A stretch of DNA of 63,418 bases from JBBUX01 sp037445775 (GTDB lineage Bacteria; Actinomycetota; Coriobacteriia; Anaerosomatales; PHET01), in the NCBI GenBank assembly GCA_037445775.1, contig JBBIJX010000004.1:1-63418 (forward strand), written 5' to 3'. Within the stretch, counting starts at the first letter, position 1, and every line of letters begins with the position of its first letter. Below are positions 1 through 8,065 of the stretch, piece after piece. The translations under genes and the position numbers were made by a program. The notes under the pieces are model-generated. The model saw only the letters and a list, made by a program, of their open reading frames with translations. It did not search any database and had not been told where the DNA came from.

Positions 1-112
1 CACCCAGCACTGGTCTCGATACCGGACAACGACCTGACGAACCGCCGGATGCGGGCCCGCATGTCCGGTGGTGTGGGAGGCGGGTCGGGCGACCCGGCCC
101 GCCTACCCGATT
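1..112 (+). mobile_element. Group II intron, 3' end (domains V and VI), runs off left edge
   Basis: Positions 41-72 fold as a group II intron domain V. A lower helix of 8-9 bp pairs 41-49 with 64-72, a two-nucleotide bulge (62-63) sits on the 3' side, and an upper helix pairs 50-53 with 58-61. The catalytic triad would be CGC at 43-45, with G44 facing U69 as a G.U wobble; CGC triads are known in some group II introns. Positions 78-105 form a GC-rich hairpin fitting domain VI, and the intron would end near 111 in an AU dinucleotide. No reverse-transcriptase reading frame is visible because the body lies outside the window. This is a structure-based call without a covariance search. Confidence 0.65.
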
Positions 113-220
113 ACCTCAGGCATGCTTCGCGGCGGTGGCTGTGGGCGCGGCGTCGCGCTGGTGTGGTTCTTGCGGCGGCCAGTCGTGCAGGGTTGGTCCG
201 CAGCCGATAACCTAGTGGTG

Positions 221-3200
221 ATGCGAGTCCACTCGAGACACAACCGGAGCCGTTTCTTGGCCGTCGTGCTGGCGGCTCTTGGGGTCTTCGTCGTGTTTTC
301 CCTGGGCCGCTTTGCGGCTACCTCAGATGTGCACAACGGCGCGACCGAGGCCGACAGGGCGGTAGCGCGGACCCTGACCGTGCGAGTCGAGCCGGGCGAG
401 CGTCGCGTGCTGGACCGGGCGGCTGTACGGCTCGGCCTAGAGGTGGTCTCGGAGATCGACGAAATCGGCGTCGTGGTGCTGCGCGCCGCTGACGTCACCA
501 CGGTCGATCGCGCAATCGAGGGGCTTGAGCGCGCGGGGTTCGGCGGCCGTGTCGAGCGCGACGTGGTGATGCGGATAACCCGCACACCCAACGACCCTTC
601 ATTCCCCATGTTATGGGGACTCAGGAACACCGGGAGCAGCTCCGGCGTGGCGGGTGCGGATGTCGATGCGGAGTCTGCCTGGAATCTTGGCACCGGCTCA
701 CGGGAAGTCGTGGTGGCGGTGGTGGACACCGGGCTTGACGTCGGCCATCCGGACATCGCGGCCAACGCGTGGGTCAACGAGGGCGAGATCCGCGGCAATC
801 GTGTAGATGACGACGGCAATGGCTACGTCGACGACATCAACGGCTGGAACTTCCTCACGGGCAGCCCTGCGGTCTACACTCCGTTGTCCGGCGACACGCA
901 CGCGACTCACGTTGCCGGGACCATCGCGGCTGCGGGAGACAACGGCGTCGGTGTCACTGGGGTCGCCTGGCGTGCCCGTGTCATGGCGCTACCGTTCCTC
1001 GATTCGAATGACGGCGGGAATGCATCGGATGCGGCCAAGGCGATCCTCTACGCCATCAACAACGGGGCCGACGTGATCAACTGCTCGTTCAGTGGAACGT
1101 ACAGCAGCACGTTGAACGCTGCCATCCTGGAGGCGGCCAAGCGCGGCGTGATCGTCGTGGCCGCAGCCGCGAACGACAAGAGCGATATCGACAGAAGCCC
1201 GGTCTTCCCGGCCTCGACGCCCGCAACCAACGTGGTAGCGGTGGTCGCTACGACGCGAACTGACGCACTCGCGGCGTTCTCCAACTGGGGTGCCGCTACC
1301 TGCGACATCGGTGCGCCGGGCCAAGACATCTTCTCGACGATCCCGGGCAACAGGTACTCGTACATGAGCGGCACCTCGATGGCGGCCCCTCACGTTTCCG
1401 GGGCGGTAGCGCTCATGAAGGCGATCTTCCCGGAGCGAAGTGCTGCGTGGGCGACGCAACAGCTGCTCGACAACGCCGAGCGCATCGCGTCGCTGGCGGG
1501 GCGCTGCAACACGGGCGGGCGGCTCGACGTGGGTGCGGCGGTTCGGGCCAACCTGCCCGCACCCGGGTTCGTTTCGCCGGGGGTCGGCGGGGAGCTCATA
1601 GCAGGAGTCGAGGCAGTGATCGAGCTCGCACCGCCGAGCGCCGAGGCAACCCAACTGGCGTACGAGGCCGTGCTTGAGTGCGCGGACCCGGCGCGACCAG
1701 GAGCGACGATGACGGTTGCCGCTACGCGGACCGCGGGAGATCCGTTGAAGCTTCGCGTCGCGGTGCCGCCTGTCTCCACCAGCCCGGGCGTGACGAAGGC
1801 CCGGACAGTGATGGGCGGCGCGGTCTCGGCATGGACCACGCGCGCCGTGCGGCTCGTGGTCGATCACACGCCGCCCAAGCCGCCGACCAGCGTCGTGCCG
1901 GAGGTCCTTGGCGACGGCAGTGTAGCCCTGAGATGGTCGGTCGACCCGGCGGATGGCGTTGCGGCGACGCGCGTTGTGCGCCGCACGGACATTGAGCCGG
2001 CCGGCCGTGACGAGGGGCTGGTCGTGACACAGACGGCAGGCACCGTCGCGCGGGACGCGGGACTAGCAGACGGCGAGACCGCGTACTACGCACTGTTCTC
2101 GGTTGACGATCGGGGCAACTGGTCCCAGCCGGCCACGGCTCAGGTGGAAGCGGTCGATGTGGTGCCCCCACCAACAGTGACGGGTGTCGTTGCGCGGCAG
2201 GTTGGTTCATCAGTCGTTCTGAGATGGAATCCAGTCGCTGACGACGTCAGTGACGTGCGCATCGTGCGGCGGTTCGGGGAGCCGTCTGCGGAGCACTCCT
2301 TCTTGACATCGCGAAGCGCGCCGTGCACGGATACGCTGACGACCGATGTCACTGAGACTGTCGTGAGCTACGCCGTCATCGCGCGCGACCGGAGCGGCAA
2401 CGAGGCGGAAGGCGCCACCTGCGAACTCCTGCTGGACCTGGAGCCGCCCGCAGGCTCGTTCACGCTGGCCGGCGGTGCGGCGTACGTGACGGGCTTCTCG
2501 GTCACGGTTGCCTCGAGCGTGAGCGGCGCCACCGAGATGCGCTTCGACACGGGATTCGGCTTCCGCTCGTGGCAAACCTACACAGGAGCCGCAATCATCA
2601 CCGTGCCCGGTGTGGGTACGCACCTCGTGCGTGCAGAGTACCGGGATACCGCTGGCAACGTGCTCTCGCTGGCGCGATCCATCACCGCACTCGCGCCTGC
2701 CCAGACCTACAACCCGCCTCCGGCGATCACCAAGCTCACACCGAGTGGCACGTTCTCCGTCGCCGCCGGCCGCGCGGTCACGACTTCGCACGACGTGACG
2801 CTCGACTCCGTGGTGACCGACGCGCAGCGCATGCGTTTCGACGTTGGCCGGGGCTGGGGCGCATGGCTGCCGTACGACGCGACGGTCTACGCGACTCTGC
2901 CGCCGGAGGAGGGAGCGCGAGCGGTCCGCGCTCAGTACGACAACGACACCGGCGGCTTGCTGGAGCTGTCGGACTCCATCCTCGTCGACACGCTCGGCCC
3001 GAGCCGCCCAGCCACCCCGGTGGTGGAGTCGGCGACCGCGCTCGCAGTGCGGCTGCGGTTCGCTGCGCCCTCCGACACCGCGACGCTCACGGTCCACCGG
3101 CAAACGGCGTCGGGTGACACGACGCGCGTGGCCACGCTGTCGGCGGACGCGACCGGTTTCGTCGACGCGAGACCTCCGTTGGGTGTGGTGGGCTACCGCG

Positions 3201-3538
3201 TGCTCGCGACCGACACAAACGGTAACGACAGCGACTGTTCGCCTGTGGTGAACGCGCGCGTCCGGAGCATCACGCGCATCACGATCGGGCAGACCTCGCG
3301 GCGCACGGCACGCGTAGCGCTCTCGACGCAGCTGGGGGCGCCGCTCACGGGGCGCAGGGTGAGCGTGCAAGTCAAGACCGCCTCCGGGTGGAAGACCGTG
3401 GCGCGTCCGCTCACAGGACTGAAGGGAACCGCAACAGCGACCCTCCGGTTGTCCCGCCCGGCCAGTGTTCGCGCGGTGTTCGGCGGCGAGGCCGACCACA
3501 CGAAGCACACATCAAGTACGATCAGGTTCAGGCCGTAG
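221..3538 (+). CDS. Secreted subtilisin-like serine protease (peptidase S8) with C-terminal FN3/Ig-like domains
   Basis: 1105-residue exported protease. A hydrophobic segment near residues 11-28 acts as signal or anchor. The S8 catalytic domain (about 120-430) shows Asp169 in a VVDTG context, His227 in THATHVAGT, oxyanion Asn318 and Ser386 in GTSMAAPH, so the site is complete. After it come FN3-like and chitobiase/OmpL47-like beta-sandwich repeats and a C-terminal Ig-like domain, probably for wall or substrate binding. Start: an open frame extends upstream to position 68, but that stretch is group II intron sequence. ATG 221 directly precedes the hydrophobic segment and has a -10 box TAACCT (208-213) seven bases upstream and no Shine-Dalgarno, suggesting a leaderless message. 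The next gene begins one base after the stop, so the two are probably co-transcribed. Confidence 0.88.
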   Translation: MRVHSRHNRSRFLAVVLAALGVFVVFSLGRFAATSDVHNGATEADRAVARTLTVRVEPGERRVLDRAAVRLGLEVVSEIDEIGVVVLRAADVTTVDRAIEGLERAGFGGRVERDVVMRITRTPNDPSFPMLWGLRNTGSSSGVAGADVDAESAWNLGTGSREVVVAVVDTGLDVGHPDIAANAWVNEGEIRGNRVDDDGNGYVDDINGWNFLTGSPAVYTPLSGDTHATHVAGTIAAAGDNGVGVTGVAWRARVMALPFLDSNDGGNASDAAKAILYAINNGADVINCSFSGTYSSTLNAAILEAAKRGVIVVAAAANDKSDIDRSPVFPASTPATNVVAVVATTRTDALAAFSNWGAATCDIGAPGQDIFSTIPGNRYSYMSGTSMAAPHVSGAVALMKAIFPERSAAWATQQLLDNAERIASLAGRCNTGGRLDVGAAVRANLPAPGFVSPGVGGELIAGVEAVIELAPPSAEATQLAYEAVLECADPARPGATMTVAATRTAGDPLKLRVAVPPVSTSPGVTKARTVMGGAVSAWTTRAVRLVVDHTPPKPPTSVVPEVLGDGSVALRWSVDPADGVAATRVVRRTDIEPAGRDEGLVVTQTAGTVARDAGLADGETAYYALFSVDDRGNWSQPATAQVEAVDVVPPPTVTGVVARQVGSSVVLRWNPVADDVSDVRIVRRFGEPSAEHSFLTSRSAPCTDTLTTDVTETVVSYAVIARDRSGNEAEGATCELLLDLEPPAGSFTLAGGAAYVTGFSVTVASSVSGATEMRFDTGFGFRSWQTYTGAAIITVPGVGTHLVRAEYRDTAGNVLSLARSITALAPAQTYNPPPAITKLTPSGTFSVAAGRAVTTSHDVTLDSVVTDAQRMRFDVGRGWGAWLPYDATVYATLPPEEGARAVRAQYDNDTGGLLELSDSILVDTLGPSRPATPVVESATALAVRLRFAAPSDTATLTVHRQTASGDTTRVATLSADATGFVDARPPLGVVGYRVLATDTNGNDSDCSPVVNARVRSITRITIGQTSRRTARVALSTQLGAPLTGRRVSVQVKTASGWKTVARPLTGLKGTATATLRLSRPASVRAVFGGEADHTKHTSSTIRFRP

Positions 3539-3539
3539 G

Positions 3540-5666
3540 ATGCGGAGCCATGTTGCCACCCGCGTGCTCCTTGCCGTCGCAACGGGACTCGTCGTGCTGC
3601 TCGCCGGGGCATGGGTCTCCAGGGCTACGATTCAGCCCGCGGCGGTGAGCGCTGACGGCACGCTCGCGCTCACGCTCGCGGGAACACCGTCGCCGGGGTG
3701 GGACACGGCATGGGTGTCTCGCGACGTCACGGTGAGCGCGGTGGCCTCTTCGTCGCTCGGCCCCGCTGTCATCCTGTACAAGCAGTGGCGTTCGGGCGTC
3801 GAGACCGAACCGGCAGTCTTTACTGCCACCGGTTCGTCGACTGCCACCCGCGTCGTGAGCGCGGAGGGCACGACCACACTCGTGATGCGAGCTTACCGTT
3901 CGTCTGACTTCCAGAGCGTCACCGCGACGCGTGCCGTGCGCATCGACAAGACCGCCCCGAGCATCCGGTTCTCGACGACCGTGCCGCTTGTCTCGGCGTG
4001 GACCTCGCAGTCCGTGCCTGTCGCTATGAGCGCGGAGGACACGCTCTCCGGGCCGAGCGGACCCATCCGCTACCGAACCTATCGCAACGGTGTCCTGCTC
4101 ATGTCTGGGGCCGGGAGCGGCTTCACGCTCGAGGCGGAGGGCCGACATGCCGTCGAGGCGACCGCCACCGACGTCGCGGGCAACGTAAGCCCGGTCTATC
4201 GGATGCAGGTGGGTATCGACCGGTCGCCGCCCGTGACGCGCTGGAGCGGACCCGCTTACTTCTTCGGGCGCGCGGTGGTGTCGTTCGCAGCGACGGACAC
4301 GTTGACTGGCATCAAGGAGACGCGCTACCGGCTCGGCGATGGCCCCGTCGAGACGGGCGGGTCGCTCGTCGTGACGCTGCCCGCGGACGCGTCGTCGGTG
4401 GCGACGCACACGATCACCTTCTGGTCCGTGGATGTGGCCGGTAATGTCGAGACAAACACGGCGGCGGCGAACTCGGCTACGTTTACCATCGAACCCGACC
4501 GCATAGCGCCCACAACGACGATCAGCGCTCTCGACGGGTTACCGGTGTCCGCTTGGCGTTCGACGGGTATCACGCTTGCGCTCGCGGGTGACGACACGAG
4601 CCGGGGCGCCGGTGTCGCGACGGCGTACTACCGCGTCTGGGGCTCGGAGCTCACCACTTACACGGCGCCGTTCCGGGTCGATGCCGACGGCGTCACGCTC
4701 TTCGACTATCACTCCGTCGACCATGTGGGGAATGCGGGGACGCCGAAGACCGCGCTGGTGCGCATCGACCGCGGGGCGCCATCGTCGACGTATCAGGCCC
4801 AGGCGCGTTACGACGGTCCGGCGGCGATTCCCGTCGTGGCACACGACGCGGAGTCCGGCGCTGCGAGCGTTCATGCGTGGGTGGACGACGGGATGCCGCG
4901 GCTCGTCGCGTCCGGCACAGACGGCGAGGCGACGCTCACGGCGGTCGCCGAGTGTTCGATCGCGGGCACGCACACCGTGAGCTGGGTGGTCTCAGACTTC
5001 GCGGGCAACCGCGAGCCCACGCAGACGGTCACGGTGCACGTGACCGGCACGCCCGCCGTGGTGCTCAGCACGAAGTCGACCACGCTGTCGAACACGAAGA
5101 TCCCCGCCGCGGCAAGCGTTTCCGGTACGCTGCGCGACGGCTCGCGCGTCCTAGCGGGCAAGCGCGTTCGGCTCGAGTACTCCTCATCGTCAAGCTTCTC
5201 CGGCGCCAAGAGCGTGTCGACGACCACGAGCGCCACCGGGCGGTTCTCGTTCGGCATGTCGCTATATGGGCGCACCTACGTACGGGTGCGCTTCGCAGGA
5301 GACGAGGACTTTCGCCCCGCGGTGAGCTCGGCGGTGCGGCTCGTTCCGCGCCACGCGCTGTCGACACCCGCCGCTGGGTCGCCGCAGCGGGCGTACCGCA
5401 CGTTCGCGGTGACGGGCACTCTTCGGCCGGGGCACTCTTCGGCGACGAGCGTGTACGTGCGGCGCTACAAGTACTCGGCGACGCGTGGGCGCTACGTGTA
5501 CGTGGACCGCGTGCGGGCGAGCGTGACGAACAAGGGCTCGTACGCGACGTATCGCGCGTCGATGCGCCTTGGGCGCGGAAGCTGGCGGCTCTACGCGTAC
5601 GCGCCGGCGGACACGCTGCACGGCGCGGGGGTGTCGACGGCGTACCGCAGGGTGGTCGTGCGGTAG
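3540..5666 (+). CDS. Secreted Ig-like/OmpL47-type repeat surface protein
   Basis: 708-residue exported protein with an N-terminal hydrophobic helix (about residues 8-28) and serial beta-sandwich repeats. Each repeat carries motifs such as VDVAGN or VDHVGN and an 'RID(K/R)' linker, typical of OmpL47/chitobiase-like Ig domains. The C-terminal about 180 residues contain two Ig-like units; the last, rich in Tyr, Arg and Lys, resembles the end of the protein at 8066-10312. No catalytic residues are recognised, so an adhesive or structural surface role is inferred. ATG 3540 lies one base past the stop of the subtilase gene, implying translational coupling. Confidence 0.75.
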   Translation: MRSHVATRVLLAVATGLVVLLAGAWVSRATIQPAAVSADGTLALTLAGTPSPGWDTAWVSRDVTVSAVASSSLGPAVILYKQWRSGVETEPAVFTATGSSTATRVVSAEGTTTLVMRAYRSSDFQSVTATRAVRIDKTAPSIRFSTTVPLVSAWTSQSVPVAMSAEDTLSGPSGPIRYRTYRNGVLLMSGAGSGFTLEAEGRHAVEATATDVAGNVSPVYRMQVGIDRSPPVTRWSGPAYFFGRAVVSFAATDTLTGIKETRYRLGDGPVETGGSLVVTLPADASSVATHTITFWSVDVAGNVETNTAAANSATFTIEPDRIAPTTTISALDGLPVSAWRSTGITLALAGDDTSRGAGVATAYYRVWGSELTTYTAPFRVDADGVTLFDYHSVDHVGNAGTPKTALVRIDRGAPSSTYQAQARYDGPAAIPVVAHDAESGAASVHAWVDDGMPRLVASGTDGEATLTAVAECSIAGTHTVSWVVSDFAGNREPTQTVTVHVTGTPAVVLSTKSTTLSNTKIPAAASVSGTLRDGSRVLAGKRVRLEYSSSSSFSGAKSVSTTTSATGRFSFGMSLYGRTYVRVRFAGDEDFRPAVSSAVRLVPRHALSTPAAGSPQRAYRTFAVTGTLRPGHSSATSVYVRRYKYSATRGRYVYVDRVRASVTNKGSYATYRASMRLGRGSWRLYAYAPADTLHGAGVSTAYRRVVVR

Positions 5667-5759
5667 GGGTGTGGGCGCGGGGCGTGGAGCAGGTGTCCGC
5701 GGCCGCAGAACCATGAAAAGATGAGGGTGGGCTTTACTATGTCATGGTAGAATCCCTAC

Positions 5760-6920
5760 ATGATCGCTCGCACCGAGATACTCAACTCCGTTCGCAGAGC
5801 ACTTGATCGCGCCCCGGTAGTCGTCTTGTCGGGGCCCCGTCAGTGCGGCAAGACGACGCTTGCGCGCGAGCTGCTCGATCCAAACTCGGTGAACTACTTC
5901 GACTTGGAGGACCCCGCCAGCCTCGCTCGGCTCGACGAGCCCATGACCGCGCTCCGCGCGCTCGAGGGTCTGGTGGTGATCGACGAGGTCCAGCGGCGGC
6001 CCGATCTCTTTCCGGTGCTGCGAGTCCTTGTTGACCGGAGTCCGTCGAAGGCGAACTTCCTCATACTCGGCAGCGCCTTCGGGGAGCTGGAGCGGCAGAG
6101 CTCCGAGAGTCTCGCGGGCCGGGTGGAGCGCATCGCCATCAGCGGCTTCTCGCTTCGCGAGGTTGGTGCGGCTGGACAGGCGAGGCTTTGGCTGCGCGGG
6201 GGCTTTCCGCGCTCATACCTGACACGCACTGACGCCGATAGCACGTCGTGGAGGCGGCAGTTCATCCAGACGCTGCTGGAGCGCGATCTGCCTCAGTGGG
6301 GCGTCAGGGTGGCACCGACGGCGCTCCGTCGGCTCTGGTCGATCTTGGCCCACTACCATGGCCAGACGTGGAACGCTGCCGAGGCCGCTCGCGCGCTGGA
6401 TATCAGCCAACCAACCGTTCGGCACTATCTTGATCTGCTCACTGACGCCCAGGTCGCTCGACAACTGCAGCCCTATCACGCGAATCTGAAGAAGCGGCAG
6501 GTCAAGTCCCCCAAGGTGTACGTACGAGACAGCGGGATCCTTCACGAGTTGCTGGGCATCGGAGCGGAGAAGAGTCTCTACGAGCACCCAAAGGTAGGCG
6601 CTTCATGGGAGGGATTCGTCGTCGAGCAGGTGTTGTCGGCGCAGCCGCACGATGCCGCCTGGTTCTGGGCCACCCATCAGGGCGCGGAGGTGGACCTGGT
6701 TCTGCAGATCGATGCCAGGCTCTACGGGGTGGAGATCAAGCGAACCGATGCGCCGAAGATGACTCCTTCGATACGGACGGCGCTCTCGGATCTGGGTCTC
6801 GCCAGGGTTGCAGTCGTGTATCCGGGGACGAAACGCTACCCGATGGCCGAGAATGTCGAGGCCGTTCCGCTGTCTGCCCTGGCTGATGGGTCGTCGGCGC
6901 TGTTCGGTGGGGTCGCGTAG
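5760..6920 (+). CDS. AAA ATPase with DUF4143 (AAA_14 family)
   Basis: 386-residue P-loop ATPase of the archaeal/bacterial AAA_14-DUF4143 type. Walker A is GPRQCGKTT (about residues 25-33) and Walker B is LVVIDEVQ. The C-terminal half holds the DUF4143 region, ending in a nuclease-fold-like stretch (EVDLVLQ ... YGVEIKRTD) with the acidic/Lys pattern of restriction-like folds. The cellular role of this patchily distributed family is not established. A -10-like TAGAAT (5748-5753) ends six bases before ATG and no Shine-Dalgarno is seen, suggesting a leaderless transcript. It stands alone between unrelated genes and may be laterally acquired. Confidence 0.85.
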   Translation: MIARTEILNSVRRALDRAPVVVLSGPRQCGKTTLARELLDPNSVNYFDLEDPASLARLDEPMTALRALEGLVVIDEVQRRPDLFPVLRVLVDRSPSKANFLILGSAFGELERQSSESLAGRVERIAISGFSLREVGAAGQARLWLRGGFPRSYLTRTDADSTSWRRQFIQTLLERDLPQWGVRVAPTALRRLWSILAHYHGQTWNAAEAARALDISQPTVRHYLDLLTDAQVARQLQPYHANLKKRQVKSPKVYVRDSGILHELLGIGAEKSLYEHPKVGASWEGFVVEQVLSAQPHDAAWFWATHQGAEVDLVLQIDARLYGVEIKRTDAPKMTPSIRTALSDLGLARVAVVYPGTKRYPMAENVEAVPLSALADGSSALFGGVA

Positions 6921-7009
6921 GTAGAAGCCGGGCTGTCGGTCCGGGCGAGCGGCGAGGGCTGTTAGACGACGCCCCTTGGCATCGGGGTCGCCTTGACGTC
7001 GTCATTCTC

Positions 7010-7054
7010 AAGGAGTAGCATCTGGGGTAAGGAGTACCTGTCAAAGTAAGGAGT
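7010..7054 (+). repeat. Three direct repeats AAGGAGT with a 19-base period upstream of the AbrB-PIN operon
   Basis: AAGGAGT occurs at 7010-7016, 7029-7035 and 7048-7054, each offset by exactly 19 bases. The last copy is the ribosome-binding site of ATG 7059. The regular phasing of about two helical turns suggests an operator for the AbrB-type antitoxin, or serially duplicated ribosome-binding sites. Confidence 0.6.
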
Positions 7055-7058
7055 CCCG

Positions 7059-7382
7059 ATGCGCGCCACCGCCAAGGTCACATCGAAAGGGCAGATCACG
7101 ATACCCGTCGAGGTGCGCGACGAACTCGGCATCACGACGGGCGACTCGGTGGTCTTCGAGGTGAAGGCAGGGTATGCGACGGTCGCGAGGCGTCTCTCGG
7201 CACTCGAGGTCGCCGCTGAGTTGCGCGAAGAGTCCCAGGGGCTCATACGTGAACCGCGGTATGCAACGAAGGACGAAGCGATCGCAGCCCACTTCGCCCA
7301 CAAGGGCCGCGACGAGGATGATGCCGAGCGCTACGCCGATGAGCTGCTTATCGCCGGTGGGCCACGGGAGGCCGCACGGTGA
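7059..7382 (+). CDS. AbrB/SpoVT-family antitoxin
   Basis: 107-residue antitoxin. Residues 1-45 are a swapped-hairpin AbrB domain with the typical KVTSKGQITIP start and an LGI..GD turn. The acidic, Arg-rich C-terminal half would wrap and neutralise the toxin. It is followed by a PIN-domain gene whose GTG start overlaps its stop (GTGA), the usual antitoxin-toxin order. Such antitoxins normally repress their own promoter, and the three phased repeats just upstream are a plausible operator. ATG 7059 is chosen because an AAGGAGT ribosome-binding site lies four bases upstream. Confidence 0.9.
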   Translation: MRATAKVTSKGQITIPVEVRDELGITTGDSVVFEVKAGYATVARRLSALEVAAELREESQGLIREPRYATKDEAIAAHFAHKGRDEDDAERYADELLIAGGPREAAR

Positions 7383-7774
7383 GGTTAGCGGACGCGAATG
7401 TGATTCTCGACTTCTGTGCGTTGGATCCGGCCCGGGATGAACGAGCGCGCCGCACGGCTGCTGCGCACCGCGGGCAGGGGCCCCTCGTGGTGACCGAGGC
7501 TGTGCTCGCGGAGTGCTTCTGGGTGTTGCAAGGCGCGTACGCCTTCACTCCCGCTCAGTCGACGAGTGTGCTGTCGAGGGTTCTCGGGTCCAGTGATTTC
7601 GCTTTCGGGACGGAGCACCAGTCAGCGGCACTCAGCCTGAAGCGTGCGCATCCCGCACTCGACGTCACGGACTGCCTCCTTGCGGTGCGCGCACTCGCGG
7701 GAGACGAGGTGGCGACGTACGACACGCTTCTGAACCACGTCGTTGAAGCGGGACTCGGGGGAGCCACCGAATGA
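7379..7774 (+). CDS. PIN-domain toxin (VapC-like ribonuclease)
   Basis: 131-residue PIN-domain protein, partner of the preceding AbrB antitoxin. Conserved acidic residues of the Mg-dependent RNase site are visible: Asp in the N-terminal LADANVILD motif, Glu in VVTEAVLAE and Asp in DVTDCLLAV near residue 100, followed by the ATYD strand. Length is normal for VapC toxins. Start is GTG 7379, overlapping the antitoxin stop by four bases, so translation is coupled. Substrate RNA cannot be read from sequence. Confidence 0.88.
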   Translation: MRLADANVILDFCALDPARDERARRTAAAHRGQGPLVVTEAVLAECFWVLQGAYAFTPAQSTSVLSRVLGSSDFAFGTEHQSAALSLKRAHPALDVTDCLLAVRALAGDEVATYDTLLNHVVEAGLGGATE

Positions 7775-7887
7775 GCGACCGCGAACCCGATGCACACCAT
7801 CAGTGAGCCGATCTGCACCGCCCCCTCGAGCGCCGTTGAACTTGGGCGGAGCCATCTGCCACCTGCGTTCAGTCTTGCGCTTGGTAC

Positions 7888-7917
7888 TACCAGATGCAAT
7901 ACCACCTGCATCTGGTA
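7888..7917. repeat. Perfect 11-bp inverted repeat with 8-base spacer in a 291-base intergenic gap
   Basis: TACCAGATGCA (7888-7898) and its exact reverse complement (7907-7917) flank an 8-base loop. It lies 114 bases after the PIN toxin stop and about 150 before the surface-protein gene at 8066. There is no U-tract on either side, so a simple terminator is less likely than a protein-binding site or hairpin RNA. The rest of 7775-8065 shows nothing recognisable apart from a ribosome-binding site (GGGAGG) before 8066. Confidence 0.6.
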
Positions 7918-8065
7918 ACTCTTGAGTTCTGGATGAAGCGGATTCAAGACGTGTCATACGCTGCGCATCCGCGAACAAGTACTCGGTCGGCTTGTCGTGT
8001 TGAGCTTGGAGCCTTCTAGGGTATCGTGAACGAGTGTCCGCAACTTCCGGCGGGAGGGGTTTGTC

